From: Streptococcus oriscaviae
GTDB lineage: Bacteria > Bacillota > Bacilli > Lactobacillales > Streptococcaceae
NCBI RefSeq assembly: GCF_018137985.1
Contig: NZ_CP073084.1
Span: forward strand, 1,426,001-1,490,000
Reading direction: 5' to 3'
DNA length: 64,000 nt
In this document: positions 55,894 to 64,000 of the stretch, in pieces
Layout of the letters: each line of letters opens with the position of its first letter
How positions within the stretch are numbered: position 1 is the stretch's first letter
The notes under the pieces: model-generated
What the model was told of the DNA's origin: nothing
The model's database searches: none
The model's input: only the letters and a program-made list of their open reading frames with translations
Translations under genes and position numbers: made by a program

Positions 55894-58461
55894 ATGAAGA
55901 AGGAAGAGATTGCGGCAAAAAACAGGCACTATGCTTCTTATAAGCCAAGAAAGGCTGTAAAACTCAGTAAAAGAGACTACAAATTAAGCAAACGTGCCCT
56001 ACGAAAAGCCAAGGTCAATAAAGAGGATAAAGAAGCCATTCAAGTAGCCAAGCAACAAGTCAAGCTGAAGCGAAAGGTCCTAAAGACCCAATACAAGCGA
56101 AACGGAGGGTCTGTTCCTAGAAAATTGGTCAAGAAAGGCTATCAGACGAGCCGTTCGATGACCGAAAGTGGTGTATCCGAACACGAGGTGATGGGAGACA
56201 TCGCGAGTAAGCGCCAGTCCATTCGCCAATCAAAATATGGCCTGCAAAAAGGGAAACAAACCACTAAAGGAGTGGCCAAACTAGGAAAGTATACCGTCCG
56301 CTTGTCTTATGGGATAGGAAATAGAGGATATAACTTTGTCAGAGGAAATGGCTTTACCCGTACCTTGAAAGAAGAGAGATGGGAAACAAAGGTAGCTAGT
56401 CGTATCCAACAACTACGGAAACGAATGGCTCGCACCAAGGTAGCCAAGACAGGAAAAACTACCTTTCGAGTGCTGAACTGGCTAAGTAGCCCCTTTAAAC
56501 AGATTCTACTCAATCCCTTGTCCATTAAGTCTTACCTGCTTGTGTTTATCATGGTGGTCGTTGCGGCAGCCTATCTAGGCAACCCCAGTCCCATGCAACA
56601 AAATGAGTTTCACCTCAATGATTCTTGGCTACACTTTTCAAAATTGGACCGCTCCCGTTCAAATGAAGAAGTAGACTATTGGACAGATATCGATGAGGTC
56701 TTACAGTATACCAATTTCGTTTATCAAGATTACCGTCAAACCCAAATCTGGGAAGATCCTTCTGAGGTATCGAAAAGAAGATACCAACAAAGCATAATAG
56801 GAGGCAACCCAGGTCCATCCAAAACGATGTCTGATATGGAATACAGTATTTGGTATAACCTTAATAATGATAAGGACCATTTAAGAACTATGAGAGACCT
56901 ATATGGTCCAGATAGCCATTTTAAATGGAAACTCTCTGAAAAAAAATTAGCAGAGTTTGAGGAATTGCTGGAGATATCCAAAGAAACTGGCTACTACAGG
57001 AGCTATCAAGAGTTAGAAAATCCCATCTATTCCAAGCGAGAAGAAGGAGTAGGCCAGCCTCTTGTGATTACAAAGCGTTTTGGATATGTTTCGACAGATG
57101 AACTGTATAACAATACCCTGATTCAGGTGGAGCGAGGCAAACAGCTCTACGCATCGATGGCAGGAAAGGTCACTGTTTCAGACAATACCCTTACGATTGA
57201 AACCAGTCGTGCCAAATTTACCTACTACAACGTGTCAGAACTGCGAGTCCAAACGGGAGATCAGGTCACTACCGGACAAGAACTGGCTAAGGTAAACGCA
57301 GATAACGGCCAAGAAATCAGCTATCAAAAACTCAAAACCGACAAAGACAAGACCTCCAAAGAGTGGGTGTTTGTCAATCCAGGTTTCTACTTGCCGTCTG
57401 TCCATTACAATCAGACAACGAGTGTCCTATCGACTATTGACTTTTCAGGGGATATGGCTGGTCGCATCAAAGAAGCAGCTGACTATGTGAAAAAGTACGA
57501 ACCCCAAGCAACGATTAATGGGATGTCAGCCATGTTGGGTAACTTCTGGACAGAGTCGTCCATCACAGCCAAACGTGCAGAAGGCGATTACCTCAATCCT
57601 CCTGTAGGGGCGAGTGCTTCATCATGGGATGACCCAGCTTGGTTAGAGATGGGAGGCCCAGCCATATACAATGGTTCTTATCCCAATATCCTAAGGAGAG
57701 GGTTAGGACTAGGCCAGTGGACCGATACAGGAGACGGGAGTATTCGTCATACCCTTTTGCGCCAATATACCCAACAAAAAGGCAAGAAGTGGTATGACCT
57801 TGAATTACAGATTGATTTTCTCTTTCATGGAGATGTCCCCTATTATAGAGAACTAGCTCGTCAGATTCTTACAAGCAATGAGAGTGTCGAGAGCTTAACA
57901 GAACGCTTCTTGGTCTATTGGGAAGGCAACGCAGGAGATAAGCTCCTAGAGCGCCAAAACAATGCCAAACAGGTAGCGCAGTACTTAAAGAGTCCAGTTG
58001 GAGGCAGTAGTAGCCTTGTCGCTTCGTGGAACTTCCCTGAAGCCTACAGAAACAAGATAAGCCATTTCCCATCTGAAGCAACGGTCAAGAGCACGGCACC
58101 AGGTAGCGGTTATCCTGTCGGTCAATGTACTTGGTTTAGTTACAACCGTCTTGTGGAGTTGGGGTCTATCACAGACCTATCTGGAAGCTATGGCTATCTT
58201 GGAAATGGCCAAGATTGGGTGACTAGTTTAGTCGCAAAGGGCTGGAAGAAGCGAGAACGACCAGTGGTTGGTGCAGTTGTATCGACCATGGGAGGATTTG
58301 ACGGAACTCCTCCTCAGTATGGACATGTAGGCATTGTGGAAGCGGTTAACCCAGATGGGACATTCTTAGTGTCTGAATGTAATTGGGGCGGAGTACAAGA
58401 TAAAATTCATTGGCGGGTGTGTAAGCCTAGTGTGTACTACACGTTTGCGACACCAAAGTAA
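55894..58461 (+). CDS. Transfer-associated cell-wall hydrolase (lysozyme-like + CHAP)
   Basis: 855 residues. A basic N-terminus (about 1-180, Lys/Arg-rich) leads to a membrane segment (YLLVFIMVVVAAAYLG). A degenerate M23-like beta domain (about 390-480) lacks the metal-binding His/Asp. Then come a phage-tail-lysozyme domain (about 515-700, AMLGNFWTESSITAKRA, GLGLGQWTDTGDG) and a CHAP domain (about 735-850, catalytic Cys in YPVGQCTWFSYNR, His in YGHVGIVEAV). Such VirB1/TrsG-like enzymes locally open peptidoglycan for the mating channel. It follows VirB4 after six bases. Confidence 0.88.
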   Translation: MKKEEIAAKNRHYASYKPRKAVKLSKRDYKLSKRALRKAKVNKEDKEAIQVAKQQVKLKRKVLKTQYKRNGGSVPRKLVKKGYQTSRSMTESGVSEHEVMGDIASKRQSIRQSKYGLQKGKQTTKGVAKLGKYTVRLSYGIGNRGYNFVRGNGFTRTLKEERWETKVASRIQQLRKRMARTKVAKTGKTTFRVLNWLSSPFKQILLNPLSIKSYLLVFIMVVVAAAYLGNPSPMQQNEFHLNDSWLHFSKLDRSRSNEEVDYWTDIDEVLQYTNFVYQDYRQTQIWEDPSEVSKRRYQQSIIGGNPGPSKTMSDMEYSIWYNLNNDKDHLRTMRDLYGPDSHFKWKLSEKKLAEFEELLEISKETGYYRSYQELENPIYSKREEGVGQPLVITKRFGYVSTDELYNNTLIQVERGKQLYASMAGKVTVSDNTLTIETSRAKFTYYNVSELRVQTGDQVTTGQELAKVNADNGQEISYQKLKTDKDKTSKEWVFVNPGFYLPSVHYNQTTSVLSTIDFSGDMAGRIKEAADYVKKYEPQATINGMSAMLGNFWTESSITAKRAEGDYLNPPVGASASSWDDPAWLEMGGPAIYNGSYPNILRRGLGLGQWTDTGDGSIRHTLLRQYTQQKGKKWYDLELQIDFLFHGDVPYYRELARQILTSNESVESLTERFLVYWEGNAGDKLLERQNNAKQVAQYLKSPVGGSSSLVASWNFPEAYRNKISHFPSEATVKSTAPGSGYPVGQCTWFSYNRLVELGSITDLSGSYGYLGNGQDWVTSLVAKGWKKRERPVVGAVVSTMGGFDGTPPQYGHVGIVEAVNPDGTFLVSECNWGGVQDKIHWRVCKPSVYYTFATPK

Positions 58462-58480
58462 TAAAGGAGAACATCATAGA

Positions 58481-58654
58481 ATGGTATTTTTCAAGAGAAA
58501 AAAGAACACACAACCTCTACTAGAGCCATTTCCACCACCTGTTTCACAGGTAACAGAAAAAGCGAGGGACAGAAGACGAGAATTATGTTCTGTCATTGGC
58601 AGTGGTTATGAGAGGGATTTTTATAAACCTCAATTAGGAAAGGAAAGACAATGA
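58481..58654 (+). CDS. Small basic protein of the transfer operon
   Basis: 57 residues from ATG 58481 with AAAGGAG upstream. Contains FFKRKKNTQPLLEPFPPPV and ends ERDFYKPQLGKERQ. No motif recognised. Its stop overlaps the VirB8-like gene start by four bases (ATGA). Confidence 0.55.
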   Translation: MVFFKRKKNTQPLLEPFPPPVSQVTEKARDRRRELCSVIGSGYERDFYKPQLGKERQ

Positions 58655-59253
58655 TCAATGAAGAAAAAGTCAAACGCCTCCGCATGATCGCAGGAGGGAT
58701 TGGACTTGTATTGTTACTACTATTGAGCTATGGAGTGGGACAGCTAACAGCCCCAAAGCCTAGCCAAGAGGAAACATCTACCCAGACGAAAACCAAGGAA
58801 GAATTAGCTTATCAAGACGTAAACGACTTCTTAAGCGCCTACTATACCAAGAAAGATTTAGGGACAAACCGCAATCGCTACAAGCCCTTTATGACAGAAA
58901 ATCTCTATAAACAAGAGGTCTCCAAAGAGGAGGAAGCAGTCAGTCAAACCTATAAGGGCTATGTGGTGGATTTTGAATTCAAAGAGGCAGATATCTATAT
59001 CAATACGAAAACCAATATTGCCCTTGTACAAGTCACTTATACCAACACTCTGTTGGAGAAGAAGGACAATTATGAAAAAGCGCAAAAAAATGTTCGTAAT
59101 CGAACCATTTTGAAATTGTCTTACATACGAGACAAGGAGGGAGAGTTAAAGCTCAATGCCATTCAGCCGGCGGTTCTCCAATTAAGCGGAGAAGAAGAAC
59201 CCAACCTTCCAGATTATGGAACCATCACCACTACAGAAACAGGAGACGAATAA
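58651..59253 (+). CDS. VirB8/TcpC-like conjugation protein
   Basis: 200 residues. Short cytoplasmic N-terminus, one membrane segment (MIAGGIGLVLLLLLSYGVGQL, about 10-30), then a single NTF2-like domain (about 50-180: DVNDFLSAYYTKKDLGTNRNRY, IALVQVTYTNTLLEKKDNYE). The layout matches VirB8-type scaffold proteins of Gram-positive systems. It overlaps its neighbours by one to four bases, indicating an operon. Confidence 0.75.
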   Translation: MINEEKVKRLRMIAGGIGLVLLLLLSYGVGQLTAPKPSQEETSTQTKTKEELAYQDVNDFLSAYYTKKDLGTNRNRYKPFMTENLYKQEVSKEEEAVSQTYKGYVVDFEFKEADIYINTKTNIALVQVTYTNTLLEKKDNYEKAQKNVRNRTILKLSYIRDKEGELKLNAIQPAVLQLSGEEEPNLPDYGTITTTETGDE

Positions 59254-59498
59254 TGGTTAAAAAACAAACCTGGCAAGATGCCAAGAAGAAAAAAGAAAAA
59301 GAAGAAGCTGAACTACAAAAACTCTACGCTCAGCTAGAGGATCTACAGGCTAAAATTAAGAAAAAAGAACAGTCTCATCGAGAAGCCTATGCGGAATACT
59401 TGATTCAGCTCCATAATAGCGGTGAGAAGACAGATGCGGAAGTGGAGCGCTTCTTTCTATCGCCCCATCCTCACCATCCTTCAGGAGGTGACCACTAA
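59253..59498 (+). CDS. Small coiled-coil protein
   Basis: 81 residues, strongly charged. KKKKEKEEAELQKLYAQLEDLQAKIKKKE forms a coiled coil (about 12-45) and HPHHPSGGDH ends the protein. Likely a structural or accessory part of the transfer apparatus; family not identified. It overlaps both neighbours by a base. Confidence 0.6.
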   Translation: MVKKQTWQDAKKKKEKEEAELQKLYAQLEDLQAKIKKKEQSHREAYAEYLIQLHNSGEKTDAEVERFFLSPHPHHPSGGDH

Positions 59499-60289
59499 TG
59501 TTTCGATTGAGTATTCCTCAAGCCTCCTATACAGGGGAATTTGAGAATAAAGACGCTTTGATTGCTCGAATGGAACAAGAACAGACGAAATGCGCTAGAG
59601 AAGGGCTGTCTGCGACTTGTTTGCTTATGCATAAGACAGAACAAGGAGAGATCCTAGAGACCTTAGAGGTGAGATTGCCTCTTCCTGAGGGACAGCTGAT
59701 CGATGAGGTCGTCATGACCTTTGGCAATCACAAACCAACGAAGCAACCTCTTTTGTCAAAAAAACTCCCCTTTACCCAAAAACCACACACAGAAGTTGAA
59801 CAAGCAACTCCCGCTCAAACGGTCAAGGCTTCACGAAATCCCTTGCTTGTTATGGTGCTGGTCCTTGCTTTAGCAGGAGTTGGTCTAGGAGGATTTGCTT
59901 ATGCACGGATTCAATCGCAAGAAACCGCCATCACACAGCTGGCAGAACGATTGAAAGAAGAACAAAGGCTGACAGTGATGAGTCGCAAGCTAGATGTCTT
60001 TTGTCGGTACTTTATTCCACATTATTTTTCAGGCAATACCAGTAGTTTGGAAAATTTTAGAACAGGGGGCGACTGGTCAGCCCAAACGGGCACAGTCCAG
60101 TCCGTCATCCTTGAGTCGATCACAGCTACAAAAACAGGGTATCAGATGGGGTATGTGATCAATGTCAATCGTGAGGGAAGTGTCAGTCGAGAACTCCTCC
60201 AGTTGGATATCATCAGCAATGAAAAAGGAACATTTGGCTTTTCGGTTGATAAAGACCCCAAATTGAGTGACTACCCGATTACAGAATAA
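59498..60289 (+). CDS. Membrane protein of the transfer operon
   Basis: 263 residues. A cytoplasmic N-terminal domain (about 1-80), one membrane segment (NPLLVMVLVLALAGVGLGGFAYA, about 112-134), a short coiled coil and an outside C-terminal domain (about 155-263). It may be a scaffold or anchor for the channel. No known family recognised. A strong terminator follows directly. Confidence 0.6.
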   Translation: MFRLSIPQASYTGEFENKDALIARMEQEQTKCAREGLSATCLLMHKTEQGEILETLEVRLPLPEGQLIDEVVMTFGNHKPTKQPLLSKKLPFTQKPHTEVEQATPAQTVKASRNPLLVMVLVLALAGVGLGGFAYARIQSQETAITQLAERLKEEQRLTVMSRKLDVFCRYFIPHYFSGNTSSLENFRTGGDWSAQTGTVQSVILESITATKTGYQMGYVINVNREGSVSRELLQLDIISNEKGTFGFSVDKDPKLSDYPITE

Positions 60290-60292
60290 GAC

Positions 60293-60325
60293 AGACTATA
60301 TGCACAATCATATAGTCTTTTTTTC
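60293..60325 (+). terminator. Terminator before the DUF3801 gene
   Basis: AGACTATATG and CATATAGTCT form a perfect 10-bp stem, then a run of eight T. It splits the transfer gene set. Confidence 0.85.
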
Positions 60326-60343
60326 ATACCAGAAAGGACAATT

Positions 60344-60877
60344 ATGGAACAAGAAAAAAGTATGTACCAGTTGAAACATGCTGGAAAATTGACCGGAGAA
60401 TTCCTGGTAAAGGGATTATTATTGTTGCTGGAAAAAGGAGAGGGGGCTATTGATCTCTATCGGAACCGCCCCAAGGTTGGAGAACAGAAGTGGAATCGTT
60501 TTATGGCGACCAATGCCCCTAAAGAAATCAAGGAATTCCGTACAACAGAGATGAATTTGGAACAATTGCGTAGTGTGCTGAATATGTATGATATTAGCTT
60601 TTCTATGAGGACACTGGACGATGGACTGACCCAACTATCGTTTGAAACGAAACATCATGCCGTCATGGAGACAGCTTTTGAAAAGGTCATCGAGCGTGCC
60701 ACCAATCCAGAAACAGCCGCAGATTTTGGAAAGCTCTTGTCTCAGCCACCAGTTAAGAAATCCTTTGAGGAACGCTTAAAGGATGCGACCAAACAATCAG
60801 AAGCTCTACAAGAACTCCAGAAAGAAGCAGTAGCTGCCTCAAAAGTAACTCAAAAAGTAGATGAGGTCACCAAATGA
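60344..60877 (+). CDS. PcfB-like DUF3801 protein
   Basis: 177 residues of the DUF3801/PcfB family: MYQLKHAGKLTGEFLVKGLLLLLEKGEG at the start and a conserved middle (EFRTTEMNLEQLRSVLNMYDISFSMRTLDDG). In Enterococcus pCF10, PcfB binds the relaxase and delivers it to the VirD4 coupling protein. The gene overlaps the VirD4 gene by four bases, the expected neighbour. Confidence 0.82.
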   Translation: MEQEKSMYQLKHAGKLTGEFLVKGLLLLLEKGEGAIDLYRNRPKVGEQKWNRFMATNAPKEIKEFRTTEMNLEQLRSVLNMYDISFSMRTLDDGLTQLSFETKHHAVMETAFEKVIERATNPETAADFGKLLSQPPVKKSFEERLKDATKQSEALQELQKEAVAASKVTQKVDEVTK

Positions 60878-62667
60878 CACAAGCTAAAAACAAGTCACAA
60901 CGGCTGCTAGAACCGTATATCATCATGGGACTTGTGGCGTTTTATATAGGACACTGGATAGCGAAAAGCATCGAGTTAGCTCCTGTATCCCTCTCTTCCT
61001 ACGATCCTTTTCGGTTGAGACAAGTTGCGTGGTTCTTAGCCCACCCCTTTCATCAGCCGTTGCTAGACCCCGTCCCTAGTGTCTTCTCCCTCTGTCTAGG
61101 TAGCCTCAGTTTTCTAGGAGTGCTCGCTCTCTACTTTCGGTCAGGGGACAATCGATTGTATCGTTCAAGAGAAGAACATGGTTCAGCTCGCTTTGCGACG
61201 GTGGAAGAGTTGAAGAACTTTCGGGATGAAGAGCCTGAAAATGATAAGATTTTGACCCAACATGCACGTATGGGCATGTTTAATGCCAGACTCCCCTATC
61301 AATTCCAGGTCAATAAGAATACCTTAGTGACGGGGTTGCCGGGTGACTGGAAGACACGGGCATTCGTAAAGCCTGGTCTCTTACAAACGAATAGCTCTTT
61401 TGTCGTTACAGACCCGAAAGGCTTATTGGTCCATGAAGTAGGGCATTCACTAAAACAAGCAGGCTATAAGATTAAGGTGTTTGATTTAGTAACCTTACAG
61501 AATACCTGTCAATTCAATGTCTTTCACTATATGACAACGGAAACGGATATTGACAGGGTGGCTGAGTCCATTATTCACGGGACAAAGCGATCGGATAACC
61601 AGGGGGAAGACTTCTGGGCGCAGGCGGAGATGTTATTGATACGTGCCTTAATTGGCTATCTCTATTTTAGCTCCAAGTATCATGAAGTGACCCCTCATCT
61701 TGCACAAATTGCCGATATGCTTCGAATGCTTAAGAGGGAACATCCGGATACAAAAAGCCCCGTGGAGCTGATGTTTGACGAATTAGAACAGCTCCTTCCC
61801 AATAACTATGCCTCCAAGCAATTCACCCTCTTTATGAAAAACTTTGGGGGTCAAACCCTGATGTCTGTCTTGGCCATTACCTCATCTCGCTTTGCGGTCT
61901 TTGATCATGATGATGTGAGACATATCGTGAAAGAGGATACCCTAGACATTGAGAAATGGCAATTAGAAAAAACAGCTGTCTTTATTGCCATCCCTGAAAC
62001 AGATAAAACCTATAACTTCTTAGCTAATTTGTTGTTTGTGACCATGTTTCGTATTCTCCCCAATATAGCGGATGAAATCTTACAAGGTCGCCACCCTATA
62101 TACAATCCAGAAAACCTCATCCATCTACGAGCCATCATGGATGAGTTCGCTCAATTAAACCGAATTCCCTATTTTACAGAGTCTCTCTCTTCCTTGCGCT
62201 CACGGGAAATCTCTATTGATATCATCGTCCAAGCCATCAGTCAGATTCAAACAACCTATAAAGATGAATGGAAAACCATTCTCAATAACTGTGGGACGCT
62301 GCTCTACCTTGGAACCAATGACAAAGATACAATGGAATACTTCTCTATGCGCTCAGGAAAACAAACTATTCATCAACGCAATACGAGTCAAACTTATAGC
62401 CAACAAGGTTCATCGAGTGAAAGCATCCAAACAATTGGTCGCCCCCTTCTCACTCCTGATGAAGTCGCACGTATTGGCCTAGATGAAGCCCTGGTCTTTA
62501 TTTCCAAACAAAATGTATTCAGGGATAAGAAATACAACCTAGATAGTCACCCTCGAGCACACTTGCTCGCAAATCATCCAAAGGATCCAACATGGTTTAC
62601 CTATAATATGGCTAACCACGATATTCAGGAATGGGATGACAATATCAAAAAGGACAGTGTCGCATAG
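60874..62667 (+). CDS. VirD4-type coupling protein (PcfC/TrsK family)
   Basis: 597 residues. Two N-terminal membrane segments (about 12-30 and 68-88), then the RecA-like ATPase. The P-loop reads TGLPGDWKTRAFVKPG: Trp159 stands where the second Gly of GxxGxGKT is expected, while Lys160 and Thr161 remain. Downstream motifs are intact: FVVTDPKGLLVHEVG, QGEDFWAQAEMLLI and the Walker B-like IMDEFAQLNRIPYF. It recruits the relaxosome to the secretion channel. Whether it hydrolyses ATP with the altered loop is uncertain. Confidence 0.88.
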   Translation: MTQAKNKSQRLLEPYIIMGLVAFYIGHWIAKSIELAPVSLSSYDPFRLRQVAWFLAHPFHQPLLDPVPSVFSLCLGSLSFLGVLALYFRSGDNRLYRSREEHGSARFATVEELKNFRDEEPENDKILTQHARMGMFNARLPYQFQVNKNTLVTGLPGDWKTRAFVKPGLLQTNSSFVVTDPKGLLVHEVGHSLKQAGYKIKVFDLVTLQNTCQFNVFHYMTTETDIDRVAESIIHGTKRSDNQGEDFWAQAEMLLIRALIGYLYFSSKYHEVTPHLAQIADMLRMLKREHPDTKSPVELMFDELEQLLPNNYASKQFTLFMKNFGGQTLMSVLAITSSRFAVFDHDDVRHIVKEDTLDIEKWQLEKTAVFIAIPETDKTYNFLANLLFVTMFRILPNIADEILQGRHPIYNPENLIHLRAIMDEFAQLNRIPYFTESLSSLRSREISIDIIVQAISQIQTTYKDEWKTILNNCGTLLYLGTNDKDTMEYFSMRSGKQTIHQRNTSQTYSQQGSSSESIQTIGRPLLTPDEVARIGLDEALVFISKQNVFRDKKYNLDSHPRAHLLANHPKDPTWFTYNMANHDIQEWDDNIKKDSVA

Positions 62668-62682
62668 ATAGAAAGGATACCA

Positions 62683-63375
62683 ATGGAAAAAGAAAAAATA
62701 CTGACAAATACCCTACAAGAACCACTTGCGAATGAAATGGACTATGCCATGATTGGTATTAGTCAAGATGAAAAAGAGATCCTAGTGGCGGACTATAGAA
62801 GTAACTGGGTCGATGAAGAACAGTTCTTACATCGCCCCCTTCTCACAAACTACCAAGATGAGCGTAGTTCTTACCAACAGCTGATGGATTGGTTAGAAGT
62901 AGCACTTCCTCATCTTACGCACCCATTTGAAGAGGTAGAAAACACCAGCTTCCCCCAAGAAATGCTTAATGAAGTCAACCGAGAATTGGCTAGAAATAAC
63001 CAAGCACTTCTCGTACGGACCATTGATTGTATAGATGGAACAAGAGAGGTGGTAGCGATGGTCTACGACCCTACAAAGGAAGAAAAAGGAGATGCAGAGT
63101 ATTATCTGAAGCACCACGTCGAGGCCCTGTATCAAGGAAGAGTGATTCAGCTCTACCAGGTACCGATTAAAGAGATATACGAGAAAGATGACCTATCTGA
63201 GCTATTCTTTGAAGCGACTCCTGTTTTTATGGACCAAGCGCTACTGACTGGAGATGGGAGAGCTGTCTTAAATGAACTCCATCAGATGGGCTTTACCTCG
63301 ATTCAAGAACTCGCCTTAGAAACACAGACTCAGGAAGATAAGGTAGAAAGCCAGGAACTAGAAAGGGGACTTTAA
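62683..63375 (+). CDS. Hypothetical protein of the transfer region
   Basis: 230 residues, acidic, soluble. Features ILVADYRSNWVDEEQFLHRP and a C-terminal MGFTSIQELALETQTQEDK helix. No catalytic motif seen. Its stop overlaps the start of the TOPRIM-type gene, suggesting coupled expression. Confidence 0.55.
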   Translation: MEKEKILTNTLQEPLANEMDYAMIGISQDEKEILVADYRSNWVDEEQFLHRPLLTNYQDERSSYQQLMDWLEVALPHLTHPFEEVENTSFPQEMLNEVNRELARNNQALLVRTIDCIDGTREVVAMVYDPTKEEKGDAEYYLKHHVEALYQGRVIQLYQVPIKEIYEKDDLSELFFEATPVFMDQALLTGDGRAVLNELHQMGFTSIQELALETQTQEDKVESQELERGL

Positions 63376-64000
63376 TGGCTACAGTAAAAGAATTAAGACA
63401 AGTCAATATTGTAGGTGTTGCAGAAAGCTTAGGAATGGAACTGAAACCAGATAATAGTCGCTATTATAGATGGAAAGACCATGATTCTCTTGTCATTGAT
63501 GTCCGAAAAAATTGGTTTAATTGGTACTCACGAGATAAGTATGGCGATCCTATTGCACTCGTTCGATTGATTAGGGAAGTTTCTTTTAAAGAGGCGAAGC
63601 AGTATGTAGAGACGGGTTCTTTTCCGACGGTCACGTCACTAGACGATACCCATAAGGAATTTTCGAACTACCTGTCACGTTATGAAAGTAAGGACAAGAC
63701 CCTGATGGTTGATTACTTAAAAAACGAAAGGGGTTTATCAGAGGAGACGATTCGTTTCTTTGATGAAAAAGGGGTATTAGCACAGACCAATTATCAGAAC
63801 GCACAAGGCATTGAGCCAATCATCTTATTTAAAACATTAGATGCCACAGGAAAAATGATTGGTGGTTCCTTACAAGGGATCGTGGAAAACAGAGAGCTTT
63901 ACGATAGAGGACGTCTCAAACAAATCATGAAGCATTCAGACGGTTCAAGTGGGTTTAATGTAGATATTGGTACACCTAAGCGTTTAATCGTGGCAGAAGC
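63375..64000 (+). CDS. TOPRIM/DUF3991-type primase-like protein (3' end outside window)
   Basis: Only the first 208 residues are seen. An N-terminal DNA-binding-like part (VVGVAESLGMELKPDNS, HDSLVIDVRKNWFNWYSRDKYGDPIALVRLIREVSF) matches the zinc-free CHC2-like start of ICE primases. A DUF3991 region follows (YLKNERGLSEETIRFFDEKGVLAQ, PIILFKTLDATGKMIGGSLQG). The window stops within the first strand of a TOPRIM domain (RLIVAEA). Such proteins probably prime the transferred single strand. Confidence 0.78.
   Translation, partial: MATVKELRQVNIVGVAESLGMELKPDNSRYYRWKDHDSLVIDVRKNWFNWYSRDKYGDPIALVRLIREVSFKEAKQYVETGSFPTVTSLDDTHKEFSNYLSRYESKDKTLMVDYLKNERGLSEETIRFFDEKGVLAQTNYQNAQGIEPIILFKTLDATGKMIGGSLQGIVENRELYDRGRLKQIMKHSDGSSGFNVDIGTPKRLIVAE

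Larger units (their letters stand above)
39299..64000. mobile_element. Integrative conjugative element, left part (ICESa2603-like), continues beyond window
   Basis: The block combines a replication initiator, DNA methyltransferases, surface exclusion and antigen I/II-type adhesins and a type IV secretion set, in the order seen in ICESa2603-family elements of S. suis and S. agalactiae (from memory). Base composition and short closely packed genes differ from the core. The exact left end was not found; the start given is the end of the last core terminator. Integrase, excisionase and relaxase must lie to the right or are missing. Confidence 0.75.

Noticed and set aside
1..64000. tRNA, rRNA, CRISPR arrays and insertion sequences
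   Set aside because: I looked for conserved tRNA ends, short regular spacer repeats and transposase frames and saw none; a tool search could still find a small one.

Overview
The window reads as a low-GC Gram-positive chromosome of the genus Streptococcus, most probably Streptococcus suis. This is an inference from gene order and protein style (Nudix-mnmG, gdpP-rplI-dnaB-veg, rpsD, malXCDA-malR next to malQ, aspS, leuS, and an ICESa2603-like conjugative element); no database was searched. About 1-39 kb is core chromosome. From about 39.3 kb to the right edge lies the replication, surface-protein and transfer part of an integrative conjugative element (ICE) that continues past the window.

Core part. 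A Nudix gene broken by one stop codon overlaps mnmG. gdpP, rplI, dnaB and veg follow in one direction, then rpsD with a leader that may bind S4. Next come a lipid-anchored FAD (fumarate-reductase-like) protein and a giant LPXTG adhesin with CnaB repeats that is split by a single TAG. At 16-20 kb is a compact regulon: a BlaI-type repressor, a BlaR1-like M56 membrane protease carrying a PepSY domain and an Asp-rich tail, a secreted PepSY protein, a VTC-domain (polyphosphate polymerase type) protein and a DUF4956 membrane protein. Four copies of a TACA-NN-TGTA-like operator lie in front of the three transcription units, so the repressor and protease probably control both the PepSY protein and the VTC/DUF4956 pair. 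An aldo/keto reductase, a lipoprotein, an ElaA acetyltransferase, aspS, a YitT protein and nrdI follow. The maltose/maltodextrin locus is divergent: malX-malC-malD-malA-malR-pulA on the minus strand and malQ on the plus strand, with MalR-like operators and a cre-like site between them.

Junction. leuS is followed by two further copies of its own 3' end. One of these differs mainly at synonymous sites and has its own divergent terminator-like hairpin. This looks like a scar of site-specific integration into the end of leuS. A frameshifted bacteriocin-immunity-like gene and a secreted CHAP protein with TTTAAG repeats at its promoter follow.

Mobile part. In order: two small unknown genes, an adenine/amino DNA methyltransferase, a C5-cytosine methyltransferase, a RepA_N-type initiator with iteron-like repeats inside its gene, a PgrA-type surface protein, an XRE regulator, a structured 290-base noncoding stretch, a small LPXTG protein and an antigen I/II-type adhesin. 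Then comes a type IV secretion set: VirB2-like, VirB6-like, VirB3-like (PrgI), VirB4, a lysozyme/CHAP cell-wall hydrolase, VirB8-like, a PcfB/DUF3801 protein and a VirD4 coupling protein. The start of a TOPRIM/primase-type gene closes the window. No integrase, relaxase, tRNA, rRNA, CRISPR array or insertion sequence was recognised.
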